This document shows, piece by piece, positions 18,153 to 27,042 of a stretch of DNA of 64,000 nucleotides. The translations under genes and the position numbers were made by a program. Under the pieces are notes generated by a model that did not search any database, was not told the origin of the DNA, and saw only the letters and a program-made list of their open reading frames with translations. The stretch is from Stieleria mannarensis (lineage in GTDB: Bacteria; Planctomycetota; Planctomycetia; Pirellulales; Pirellulaceae). The stretch spans positions 1 to 64,000 of the forward strand of contig NZ_JACEHH010000046.1 of the NCBI RefSeq assembly GCF_014154935.1, written 5' to 3'. Numbering within the stretch: the first letter of the stretch is position 1; every line of letters begins with the position of its first letter.

Positions 18153-20609
18153 ATGGGCCGCGCCGCTGTCGCCCCGGCGACGAACACGCGTTGGAATTTG
18201 GAACGTAGTCTCATTCGGGGGGCCATCCTCTTTCTACTGACGCTTGGGGTGGCGGGGACGGTGATCGGTGGACGCATGACCGATGACGCCGCCAGCGATG
18301 TGGTTGAATCATTGCTGGCCGCCGGCCGATTGGAGGAGGCCGAGTGGAGTTGTCGTCACGAGCTGCGTCACCATCCCGAAGGCCAACTGCCGCACGCAAG
18401 GTGGTCGGCACGGCTTGCGATGGTACTGGCCGAGAAAAACGCAACGGCGATCTTCAACGGCAAACCATCGGACCTCATCGAGCGACTTGACCCCGCGATC
18501 GCCTCGGCCGGCCAGCCCGTCGAGCAACTGCGGTCCCGCTACCCGGAGGCCCTTTGGGATGTGTTCTTGCAATCCGCCCAACTAGCGGTGCGTCAGCGGG
18601 TCTTGCGGGCAGCCATCATCGTTACTTCGGTCTCGCCCCCCGATCCAGAAACGACCAACGCACTGCTTTCCAAACTCTCGCGGTTGCAGTTGCAGACGGG
18701 CGAGTTGCATCAAGCGGCAAGTCGCCAATGGAGTGCAAGCGCCAGCGATTTCAGCGGAGCGGCCAACGAGTCAGACGGTCTTTCGGCCGATCAATACCTT
18801 CGCCTGATGCAGGAACTGTCGCTCCAGCGTGTTTCGGTCGCCTTGATGCAGTGCGAATTATTTCCCAAGGATTCCACGGACTACCGAGCCGCCGGTGCCG
18901 ATGCCGCACTGGTTGCGGAAGAAGCAATTCTAGCGCTCGCCGACGGTTCCGACGCCAAGCGGATCGCCAGGGGACTGCGCGCCGAAGCACTGCTGCGGAG
19001 CGGAGCGATCGCGGCCGCCGGCGAAATCATCGACGATGTTCAGGACCAACCCGGGGCTCCGCTGTCACCGCGATGGATCGCATTGCGGGTTCGGCTGCAA
19101 CTTGCCCAGCGGAACGTGTCGGCCGCTCGCGCGATTTGCGATGCGTTCTACCGGTCGACCGATCCGGCGGCCTCCGCGGCCGAAGGGCTGGAGATGGACT
19201 TCGCAAAACTCGAGCTGCTGCTGGCGGATTCGAAAAACGACGGTGCCATCGCCGATTGGATCGACCAGATCGAGCGTCGTGGCGGCGCCTTTGCCCGCCG
19301 TCGCGCGGAATCGATTGCGATCGAACGTTTGCGAAACGACACGTCACCCTCCGGGACCGACGCCCCACGCCGGATGAGCCCCGCGCTGATTGCCGCCCAA
19401 GGCGAGGACTGGCTGCGTCGCGGTGACCCTCGGCAAGCGACGGTGCTGTTGCGAGCCGCCGCGCTGGCCGAACCGAGTCCCGACGATGCGTTTGAATACG
19501 CGGCCAAGAGCGCCGCCGCATCGATCGCGGCGAAGGACTCCCCCGAAGCGATCGAGGTGCTCCGGCGGGTCGCTCAAAAACATGCCGCACACGAAAACGC
19601 CCACACGTTGATGATGCAAGCCGCGTTGCTGGCTTCCAAACCGTTCGCCGGCATTGACGATCCCAAGGTTCGACTCGCCTTGCTCGAAGACCTGCTCAAG
19701 GACGTCTCGCAAACCTGGCCGACCCGAGACGCGGCGGTCAAAGCGAACGCATGGTTGTGTCGAATCCTGGTGCAATCGGGACGTCAGGAACAGGCGGCGC
19801 GCGACGCGTTGGAGTTGCTGACGCTCGGCAAGCAAGTCGATCAAGTCGAGCCCACGATGTCGTTGTGGTTTGATTACTTATCGAGTCTTGAACCGGACCG
19901 AGCCACCGACGAAATCCGTTCACTCGCCGCCACGCTCGGTGAACTGGCCGCCGAAAACGACACGCTCGCCGAGCCGATCCACCGAGTGGCCATTTTGCTA
20001 TTCGATCGACCGCAAATGGCGTTTGATTCGTCCGCGTTGGTCGGCGCGGATCCTTCGACCGAGTTCTTGAGACAGCTGAAACGGTTCCGCGCCAGCGGCG
20101 GAGGTGGCGGGGCCGCGATCGCGACCAAGGGTGTCGAGAACACGCTGTTGACGCGGGCGCGTTGGAGACTGGAACGCGACGCAATGCTCGATGCGACGAC
20201 CCAACGTGCGATCGGAACCGAGCTGTTGAGCTGGCCGGATGCGAACGAGTGGCAATCGGCCACCGCACAGTTTTGGAGCGACCGAGACGAAGCATCGATC
20301 GAAGCGATCAAGCGACTGGCGTTTGCTGCCGATCCGAAACCTCCGGCACTGCGCCGAGCAATGCAACTGTTGGCCGCAAGTGATTCCGAGGCGGCCAAGC
20401 GATCGGCGATCGAACTGGCCGATCGATTGGCCGCAACGATGAAGATCGGAAGCCGAGACTGGTACGGCGCAAAGTCACAAGCGATCCAGTGGTTGGTCGA
20501 AATCGGTGATCAAGAGCAAGCGACCAAGCGAGCCCGGTACGTGTTGCTGATGCACCGACCCGGTGATGACGAGCTTCGTCAACGATTCGAATCGTTGGCG
20601 GAGAACTAA
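18153..20609 (+). CDS. Large TPR-type helical-repeat protein, membrane-anchored
   Basis: 818 residues. A single TM or uncleaved signal (AILFLLTLGVAGTVIGG, about 24-40) is followed by a long Ala/Glu/Arg-rich helical solenoid with TPR-like spacing (ESLLAAGRLEEAEWSCRHEL; EDWLRRGDPRQATVLLRAAAL). No catalytic motif was recognised. It probably is a protein-interaction scaffold on the periplasmic face. ATG 18153 is supported by AAGGGAGG at 18141-18148; the open frame extends upstream to 17949 without RBS support. Confidence 0.72.
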   Translation: MGRAAVAPATNTRWNLERSLIRGAILFLLTLGVAGTVIGGRMTDDAASDVVESLLAAGRLEEAEWSCRHELRHHPEGQLPHARWSARLAMVLAEKNATAIFNGKPSDLIERLDPAIASAGQPVEQLRSRYPEALWDVFLQSAQLAVRQRVLRAAIIVTSVSPPDPETTNALLSKLSRLQLQTGELHQAASRQWSASASDFSGAANESDGLSADQYLRLMQELSLQRVSVALMQCELFPKDSTDYRAAGADAALVAEEAILALADGSDAKRIARGLRAEALLRSGAIAAAGEIIDDVQDQPGAPLSPRWIALRVRLQLAQRNVSAARAICDAFYRSTDPAASAAEGLEMDFAKLELLLADSKNDGAIADWIDQIERRGGAFARRRAESIAIERLRNDTSPSGTDAPRRMSPALIAAQGEDWLRRGDPRQATVLLRAAALAEPSPDDAFEYAAKSAAASIAAKDSPEAIEVLRRVAQKHAAHENAHTLMMQAALLASKPFAGIDDPKVRLALLEDLLKDVSQTWPTRDAAVKANAWLCRILVQSGRQEQAARDALELLTLGKQVDQVEPTMSLWFDYLSSLEPDRATDEIRSLAATLGELAAENDTLAEPIHRVAILLFDRPQMAFDSSALVGADPSTEFLRQLKRFRASGGGGGAAIATKGVENTLLTRARWRLERDAMLDATTQRAIGTELLSWPDANEWQSATAQFWSDRDEASIEAIKRLAFAADPKPPALRRAMQLLAASDSEAAKRSAIELADRLAATMKIGSRDWYGAKSQAIQWLVEIGDQEQATKRARYVLLMHRPGDDELRQRFESLAEN

Positions 20610-20624
20610 GTGGAAGGGTGACGC

Positions 20625-20706
20625 ACGCTGGTGTTCAGGCTTTAGCCGCGCGGGGGCGCTGCTACGCAGCGAGGGGAGTCGCCTAAAGGCTAAACACCAA
20701 CGTGCG
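20625..20706. repeat. Palindromic repeat, family B copy 3
   Basis: CGCTGGTGTTCAGGCTTTAG ... CTGCTACGCAGCGAGG ... GTCGCCTAAAGGCTAAACAC and CAACG. Outer arms are imperfect inverses, with a nested palindrome at the centre. It follows the TPR gene stop by 16 bases. Confidence 0.75.
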
Positions 20707-20767
20707 CGGGTGGGGTAGACTGTTGGTTCCCACGTGCCCGCTTTATTCCCCAGCCTCTGAATCGGTC

Positions 20768-21838
20768 ATGCCCGCAAAACACCCCCGAAGAACCTTCGTC
20801 GCTGCCGGTGCGGCGGCGATCGCCGCTCCGGCCATCCTGACATCCAAACGATCTGCCGCCCAAGGCGTCATCGGCAGCGGCGACTATCAGTTTCGATGCC
20901 AACACCACTGGCCGCAGTTGCCGGACAAGTACCACTGGCAAATCACACACAACGTCACGATGGACGATGAGAATCGTTTATACGTGATCCATGAAGGCGA
21001 GGTGGACAAACCCGATCACCCGTCGATCTTTGTGTTCGATGATGAAGGGCGATTCGTCAAAGCGTTCGGCCAACAGTTCCAAGGCGGCGGTCACGGGTTG
21101 GACATTCGAGTCGAAGACGGCACACCGTACCTGTACGTCAGCGGCTACCAACACCTCAAGACGATTGCAAAACTGACGCTCAACGGAGAGGTGGTTTGGC
21201 AGAAGTATGCGCCGATGAAATCAAATCGCTATGCCGACGGGGAAGCCAGCAATCCCAAGAAGATCTGGGGGCGTGATCGGTTCATGCCGACCAACTTTGC
21301 CTTTCTGCCCGACGGCGACTTCTTGTTGGCCGATGGTTATGGGGCATACTGTATCCATCGATACGACGCCGATGGCAATTGGAAGGGGCACTTCGGCGGT
21401 GCGGGCAATGGACAGGGCACGTTCAATCTGCCGCACGGAATCTGGGTGGACGATCGCGAGGGCATTGATTCACGCATCGTCGTGGCCGACCGCGCCCATC
21501 ACACGCTGCAAGTGTTCGACATGGACCGGCAATACACGCGGACCATCGAAGGGTTCGGTTTGCCCGCTAACGTGGACACCCACGGCGAATTGATGCTGGT
21601 CCCGGAATTGGTCGCCAGGGTTTCCCTGTTGGATCTGAAGGACCAGACGGTGGCGACGCTGGGTGACGATCGCGAGCGGGTTTCGGCGGACAAGAAGCGA
21701 TCGATTCGAGCCGACGAGTCGCGTTGGCAAGAGGGCAAATTCGTTCATCCGCACGACGCCTGTTTCGACCACAACGGCGACATCATCGTGGCCGAATGGG
21801 TCGCCACCGGACGGGTGACGAAGCTGACCCGGGTGTAG
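20768..21838 (+). CDS. TAT-exported NHL-repeat-like beta-propeller protein
   Basis: 356 residues. N-terminal RRTFVAAGAAAIAAPAILT resembles a twin-arginine signal, followed by repeated beta-propeller blades with NHL-like motifs (NLPHGIWVDDR, FAFLPDGDFLLADG, VHPHDACFDHNGDIIVAEW). Blade ends carry Asp and Gly typical of 6-bladed propellers. Related planctomycete proteins are annotated as NHL repeat or peptidyl-alpha-hydroxyglycine lyase-like, but no catalytic assignment is justified. ATG 20768 opens the signal. Confidence 0.78.
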   Translation: MPAKHPRRTFVAAGAAAIAAPAILTSKRSAAQGVIGSGDYQFRCQHHWPQLPDKYHWQITHNVTMDDENRLYVIHEGEVDKPDHPSIFVFDDEGRFVKAFGQQFQGGGHGLDIRVEDGTPYLYVSGYQHLKTIAKLTLNGEVVWQKYAPMKSNRYADGEASNPKKIWGRDRFMPTNFAFLPDGDFLLADGYGAYCIHRYDADGNWKGHFGGAGNGQGTFNLPHGIWVDDREGIDSRIVVADRAHHTLQVFDMDRQYTRTIEGFGLPANVDTHGELMLVPELVARVSLLDLKDQTVATLGDDRERVSADKKRSIRADESRWQEGKFVHPHDACFDHNGDIIVAEWVATGRVTKLTRV

Positions 21839-22254
21839 AACGTAGCCGACGGGGCTTACTTGAATCTCACGGACGCGCTGAATTCTTCGCCTCTCTGGCG
21901 GAGCGGATGTCCTCCCCCAGCGCGGCCGGCATCTTCAAACTGCTCGCCAGCGTCCATCGAAATGATGCCATTTGATGTCTGTGTATTGACGTTGCGGGGC
22001 TCGCGACGACTCTCTAAAGGTGCTGCAATCGAAGCCCGCGTCGCGTGCCTGCGGACAGAGGTTTCGAGAGTCATATCCATGTCTTCTGGGGAAGCATGTG
22101 AGGCGAAGACGGGGGGCTAGTCAATTTGGTGGACGCATCCGGCAGGAACGTGACGTAGTGTTTCCATCGGTTAGCCACGAGCCGTCGTATCCACTGCGAA
22201 CGACGCGTTTCCTTCTCTTCTCCGCTCTTCCCCCTCCACTGACCGGCACCTACT
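21839..22254. other. Intergenic region, nothing recognised
   Basis: 416 bases between the NHL-like gene and the metzincin-like gene. Short open frames occur but none shows a signal peptide, codon pattern or ribosome-binding site. No repeat family copy was found. Confidence 0.5.
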
Positions 22255-24654
22255 ATGCGAACACCTGACCGAAGCTCTGCACGGAATCGACGAGTACGAG
22301 CATTTCTCCGACGTCGCCACCAGATTCAAGTGTTGGAGAAACGCATGGTTCTCAGTGCCATGTCGGTCGTCGAAAGCCACGATCACGATCACGACTCGGG
22401 CTATCACGAGGACGCGTTGGGAAATGCGTATCATGCGCTTCCGTTACCGGCCGGCGAAGTGGAAGCCGCGACAAGTGGTTCCGGCGAACCGGTCGGCGCC
22501 GCGGCGACCCTGGAAGACACGTTTCGGTTGCACAGCAACCCCGGTGCAGCACACACCATCTTTCTGGATTTTGATGGACACACGACCTCGGGGACATCGT
22601 GGAACAGTTTCAATGGTGGCGCGGACATCGTGACGCCCGCGTTTAGCTTTTCCGGCGACGCGTCGTTTGAGGATACGGAACTGTCGCGGATTCATGCGAT
22701 CTGGCAGCGCGTCGCGGAGGACTTTCTTCCCTTTGATGTCGATGTGACGACCGAAGAGCCTTCGATCGACCGTCTGATTCGCAGCGGATCGGGCGATTCG
22801 GCGTGGGGTGTCCGGGTCGTCGTCGGGGGCAATGGATCATGGTACGGCAATGCTGGCGGCGTCGCGTATCTGGGGTCATTCAATTGGAACAGCGACACAC
22901 CCGTGTTTGCCTTTGAAGACGCTTTGGGCAACGGCAATGAAAAATACACCGCCGAAGCGATCACCCACGAAGCCGGTCATGCACTGGGGTTGAACCATGA
23001 CGGTCGCACGTCACCCTCGGAGGGTTATTACCAAGGACACGGTAGCGGCGCGAGCGGATGGGCGCCGATCATGGGCGTGGGGTATTACAAGGAATTGACC
23101 CAGTGGAGTCGCGGCGAATACGCCTACGCAAGCAACGCGGAAGATGACCTTGCGATCATCACCGGAAACAATGGATTCGGTTATCGCGCCGATGATCATG
23201 GGGATACGTTGGCGACTGCATCGGTATTGTCCGCTGATCAGGGCGCGGTGGTTCAGGCGGGGATCGTCGAACGCAATGACGACGACGATCTGTTCACGTT
23301 TTTGACCGATGCGGGGACGGTCAGCTTTGATGTCACGCCCTTTGAACGTGGGCCGAATTTAGACATCTACGCGGCGCTGCTCGATGCAACCGGGGCATTG
23401 ATCGTTGCATCGAATCCGGTCGGCTCGCTCTCGGCCACCTTGTCCGCGACGTTGGCTGCCGGGCAATACTATGTTCAAGTCACAGGTGCCGGTCAGGGCG
23501 ACCCGCTGGCGACCGGCTACACCGATTACGGCAGCCTGGGTGCGTACACCATCAATGGTTCGATCCAGCAAACCAATGCGGGATATGTCAGCATCGACGC
23601 GGTCGGCGCGGATCATGCCGAAGGCGACTCGGGGACGAAGTCATTTACGTTTCAGGTGACGCGGAGCGGCGATACGTCGTCCGCAGCCGATGTGACCTGG
23701 TCGGTCAGCGGCAGCGGATCGTCCGCTACCAACGCAGCGGACTTCGTCGGCGGTGTGCTGCCCGGCGGTGTGCTCGCGTTCGCTGCGGGCGAAACCGCGA
23801 AAACGATTTCCGTCGAGGTCTCCGGAGACACGGACTTTGAGACCGATGAGACGTTTAGGGTCACGCTGTCCGACGCGACGGCGGGAACGCTGATTGCCAC
23901 CGCGACCGCCGAGGGAATGATTCGCAATGACGACGCCGCACCCGCGACGCCCGGCATCACGGTCACACCGACCTCGGGTTTGACGACCAGCGAAACCGGA
24001 GGCACTGCTGCGTTCAGCATCGTGCTCGATTCCGCACCCACGGCCGACGTCACGATTTCTCTCTCGTCGAGCGATTCCGGTGAAGGCATCGTCGATCAAA
24101 CCGCGTTGACGTTCACGCCGGACAACTGGGACAGCGCACAAATCGTCACGGTCACGGGAGTCGATGATACCGTTCGCGACCGCAACGTTTCGTACGTGAT
24201 TCAAACCGGGGCCGCGCAAAGCAGTGACGTCGCGTATGACGGAATGGATGCCGATGACGTCCAGGTGACCAACCAGGACAACGAAAAGGGCAAAGGCGGC
24301 AGCGGCAGCGGGGATGACGGCGGCGGGGGCAAAGGCGGCGGGAAAGGCAAGAAGAAAACGCCCGCTTCCGCAGCGACGATCGAAGTCGTTGTCCAGTTCG
24401 AGTTTCTCAAGTCAACTGATGAATCGGACTACCAAACCGTTTCCCCTGAACAATTGACTCCCTGTCTTGGTGGACACTTGAAGCCATCGGTGATCCACGT
24501 TGCGCATTTCGATGAACAGAGTCTGACGCGGAGTAGCGATGATTCAACCGAATTCAAAGCAAATGCGAAATCGAACCCTACGGAGGCGAGCTTGTCAAAA
24601 AACGCGCTCGATGGGTTGTGGTCAGTCATCGGACGCGATTTGAGCAGCCGATGA
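22255..24654 (+). CDS. Surface metzincin-like protease with Calx-beta domain
   Basis: 799 residues. The N-terminal Arg-rich stretch followed by LEKRMVLSA (27-35) is the planctomycete LEPRxLLSA-type export motif. The protease-like domain (about 95-320) has the zinc site HEAGHALGLNH (H238, E239, H242, H248) and a plausible Met-turn (IMGVGY). A pre-peptidase-like beta domain (DHGDTLATASVL..., about 315-435) and a Calx-beta domain (about 445-560) follow. A second Ig-like repeat precedes a Gly/Lys linker (GKGGGKGKKK) and a 95-residue tail. Zinc-dependent activity is predicted from the motif; substrate unknown. Confidence 0.82.
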   Translation: MRTPDRSSARNRRVRAFLRRRHQIQVLEKRMVLSAMSVVESHDHDHDSGYHEDALGNAYHALPLPAGEVEAATSGSGEPVGAAATLEDTFRLHSNPGAAHTIFLDFDGHTTSGTSWNSFNGGADIVTPAFSFSGDASFEDTELSRIHAIWQRVAEDFLPFDVDVTTEEPSIDRLIRSGSGDSAWGVRVVVGGNGSWYGNAGGVAYLGSFNWNSDTPVFAFEDALGNGNEKYTAEAITHEAGHALGLNHDGRTSPSEGYYQGHGSGASGWAPIMGVGYYKELTQWSRGEYAYASNAEDDLAIITGNNGFGYRADDHGDTLATASVLSADQGAVVQAGIVERNDDDDLFTFLTDAGTVSFDVTPFERGPNLDIYAALLDATGALIVASNPVGSLSATLSATLAAGQYYVQVTGAGQGDPLATGYTDYGSLGAYTINGSIQQTNAGYVSIDAVGADHAEGDSGTKSFTFQVTRSGDTSSAADVTWSVSGSGSSATNAADFVGGVLPGGVLAFAAGETAKTISVEVSGDTDFETDETFRVTLSDATAGTLIATATAEGMIRNDDAAPATPGITVTPTSGLTTSETGGTAAFSIVLDSAPTADVTISLSSSDSGEGIVDQTALTFTPDNWDSAQIVTVTGVDDTVRDRNVSYVIQTGAAQSSDVAYDGMDADDVQVTNQDNEKGKGGSGSGDDGGGGKGGGKGKKKTPASAATIEVVVQFEFLKSTDESDYQTVSPEQLTPCLGGHLKPSVIHVAHFDEQSLTRSSDDSTEFKANAKSNPTEASLSKNALDGLWSVIGRDLSSR

Positions 24655-24739
24655 GGTGAATTGCCTTAGCGCGTCGCGACGTCCTTCCTGTTGCGTCACG
24701 ATTTCCAGGGTGAGTGCGCGCAAGCGAACATGGTGTCAA

Positions 24740-25537
24740 TCATCGAACTCTCATTCGGCGGCGCGTCACCAATCCACAGATACCCAATAAACCATAAACC
24801 ATCATTGAGGTTGGTTCGGGGACTGGTCCCGGGATTGGTGGTGGAACGAGAGTAGTTGACTGACCCCAAATTTGGAAACCAGAGATTCCTTTCGGGTCCT
24901 TGGTTAAATCAGGATTTCCGTTTTGGTCGATATGCGGGAAAACGACATTTGAAAAATTGATGTCCATCTGCCCGTCCCAGCCAAGTGCTAAATTGCCAAA
25001 GGCATTCGACAGGTCCCAAACCACGAAACCAGCCGCCCCGTCTTTCAGGACTGCCCACAATGGCTGCGTTGGATCAGCAACCGGTGAGCCACCATTCCAT
25101 CGAAGCGTACCACTGATCCAGTCACCCCCGCTGACAACCTTGTTTACTACGTCGTAATTGCTACTCAAAGAACCAGATTCGGTACCGTCGTTCTTGTACA
25201 ACAGTGATCCGATATCGCTTAACACCGCGTTCAAGTAAGCGGAATCCTTCCCGCTCGCTGGCGTCGTGTCGTAGTTTATCGCGTCTAAAATAATCTGCTC
25301 TGCCCCTGAGCCAACAGGAGTGCCGGGGACGATATCAGGCTGCACTCCCGTTGCGCCTGGCGGATCGATCATATTAGTGTTGTCGAGAGTGATGACTCCC
25401 GCCGACGCAGACGAGATAACTCCAAAGACGAGAAGCAATCCGACCGCACACGACTTGCATCCAACAACCAATGGATGAGCAACACAAATACTTTGTATGC
25501 TGGAACACACCGTTCCGATTGATGCTACCTTTCCCAT
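24740..25537 (-). CDS. PEP-CTERM sorting-domain protein
   Basis: 265 residues. An N-terminal hydrophobic signal (CAVGLLLVFGVISSASAG) is followed by a secreted domain with no recognised fold. The C-terminus VPEPTSMMVYGLLGICGLV then TRRRMRVR is a textbook PEP-CTERM tripartite signal (motif, TM helix, basic tail), processed by an exosortase (none in this window). Nucleotide composition is visibly AT-richer than neighbours. One base separates its start from the stop of the upstream secreted orphan, so the two are probably co-transcribed. Confidence 0.82.
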   Translation of the reverse strand: MGKVASIGTVCSSIQSICVAHPLVVGCKSCAVGLLLVFGVISSASAGVITLDNTNMIDPPGATGVQPDIVPGTPVGSGAEQIILDAINYDTTPASGKDSAYLNAVLSDIGSLLYKNDGTESGSLSSNYDVVNKVVSGGDWISGTLRWNGGSPVADPTQPLWAVLKDGAAGFVVWDLSNAFGNLALGWDGQMDINFSNVVFPHIDQNGNPDLTKDPKGISGFQIWGQSTTLVPPPIPGPVPEPTSMMVYGLLGICGLVTRRRMRVR

Positions 25538-25538
25538 T

Positions 25539-25952
25539 TTAGTTTCCCTGATATACCCGTGAAGTTCGATTTGTTACCGGAGCCAATGTCGGTAATAGGT
25601 CAATGGGAATCTTTCTCAACGTGTTTGGTATCGGTTCGGGAAGTCGCAGCCATTTTGGGCGAGATGGAAACCGCGATACATGGAGTCTCAACTCGGATCG
25701 TTGCCCCGTGGTGAGGGCAATCTGCTGAGCGGCATATTTCCGCACCGTCATCGACCACGTTACGCTAAGAGAATCAGTCTCCAGAACGACTGAAGGGGCG
25801 TGCCCGTGATCCGGCATCCATCCCGATGTCTTCGGCCTTTCAGAGTCCAAGCCGATTTCGATCTTGCAGTTTGAGCCAACCACACCTGCAATTGCTTGGT
25901 TAGAGCAAAGCAAGAAAACGATTAGCGTTGGGAGAAAAAGAAGTGATCGCAC
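25539..25952 (-). CDS. Secreted protein of unknown function
   Basis: 137 residues. A strong signal peptide (LLFLPTLIVFLLCSNQAIA) is followed by a short mature domain (GSNCKIEIGLDSERP..., VLETDSLSVTWSMTVR). No family recognised. It sits directly upstream of the PEP-CTERM gene (one-base gap) in the same AT-richer patch, suggesting a pair that functions or moved together. Confidence 0.6.
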   Translation of the reverse strand: MRSLLFLPTLIVFLLCSNQAIAGVVGSNCKIEIGLDSERPKTSGWMPDHGHAPSVVLETDSLSVTWSMTVRKYAAQQIALTTGQRSELRLHVSRFPSRPKWLRLPEPIPNTLRKIPIDLLPTLAPVTNRTSRVYQGN

Positions 25953-26307
25953 AACTCACCGTTAAAATCGACGGTTTGCTCGATTATGCCTCTACATCAT
26001 GGTTAGAGACAGGGGGACCAAAGTTCTTCAGGGGCGTCCAACCACTGTTCTCCAGGAGGAGAAGGCTACTGGCCAATACTTAATGTAGGGGTGGGGCCAC
26101 GCCAAGACAACTGTCTAGGTGGATATTTTTGTACATTTTCTCGCCAATCGCATCATTGCTCCTTTTGACCCTGAGCACTTGGGTTTCCTGTGTTGCCTGG
26201 TCTCTCTATCCCCCCCCAGGCTTGGCTGCCTGTTGCGCTGCAGTGCTCAAGCCCAGTGATCTATCTCGGCGGAGAATCTCACGGATGGCTACTTCGATGT
26301 CGCTCCG
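25953..26307. other. AT-richer intergenic region, no gene seen
   Basis: 355 bases between the secreted orphan and the signalling cluster. It holds a C8 run (about 26211-26218). Short frames near 26129-26384 lack support. It may be a decayed flank of the AT-richer patch. Confidence 0.45.
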
Positions 26308-27042
26308 CTAATTCCGGCCGGTTTCGGATTCGATCATGGTCAGCAGTTGTTCGACGTCGACGGGTTTGGCGCAGACGGCGTTGACGATTTGGTCGCCGAG
26401 TTCTTCGTAGGCGTCGGCGGCGGTTTTCTGGTCGCCGCTGACGATGATCGTGCGGGCCTGGGGGATCGCGCGGTGGATGCGGCGGATCACCTTGCGGCCG
26501 TCGCCGCTGCCGAGTTTCAAGTCGACGATCGCGACCTGATACTTCGAATCGGCGGCTTGGGAAATCCCTTCGGCTTCACTGTGGGCCAGTGCGACGCGAA
26601 AGTGCTTGAGATTCAAGATCTGCCACAGCGACTGACAGAAGTCTTCGTCGTCATCGACCACCAAGACGATCGGCGCGGTGGCGGCGCGGGAGAGTTTTTC
26701 CAACAGATCAGGGATGTCGACGGGTTTTCGAAGCACGTCCCAGGTCCCGGCGTTTTTTGCCTGCTGGGCACCGTCGCTGCCGGCCCAGGCGGTGATCATG
26801 ATCGCGGCGACCGACGGTTGCAGTTTTTTAATCTCGCGATAAAGCGAGGCGCCGTCCATGCCGGGCATCTGATAATCCAACAGCACCACATCGAAACGGC
26901 TTTCGCGGATGCAGCGAAGTGCCGCCGCACCGTCTTCGGCCGTGGTGGTTTGGTAGCCCAGGTCGCTGAGGATATCGGCAAAATTGGATCGAATATCGGC
27001 GTCATCATCGACGATCAATACCCGCGAACCCCGCTCGTTCAT
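26308..27042 (-). CDS. Tandem two-receiver response regulator without output domain
   Basis: 244 residues, two complete receiver domains. Receiver 1 (about 6-120) has acidic DDD (12-14), phospho-acceptor D56 in LLDYQMPGMDG and K107 in RKPVD. Receiver 2 (about 124-240) has DDDED (130-134), D174 in IVDLKLGSGDG and the AKPVD lysine (about 226). No DNA-binding or enzymatic output follows. Its start overlaps the stop of the upstream PAS kinase by four bases (ATGA), so the two are translationally coupled and likely partners. Its role may be phosphate routing or protein-protein output. Confidence 0.9.
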   Translation of the reverse strand: MNERGSRVLIVDDDADIRSNFADILSDLGYQTTTAEDGAAALRCIRESRFDVVLLDYQMPGMDGASLYREIKKLQPSVAAIMITAWAGSDGAQQAKNAGTWDVLRKPVDIPDLLEKLSRAATAPIVLVVDDDEDFCQSLWQILNLKHFRVALAHSEAEGISQAADSKYQVAIVDLKLGSGDGRKVIRRIHRAIPQARTIIVSGDQKTAADAYEELGDQIVNAVCAKPVDVEQLLTMIESETGRN

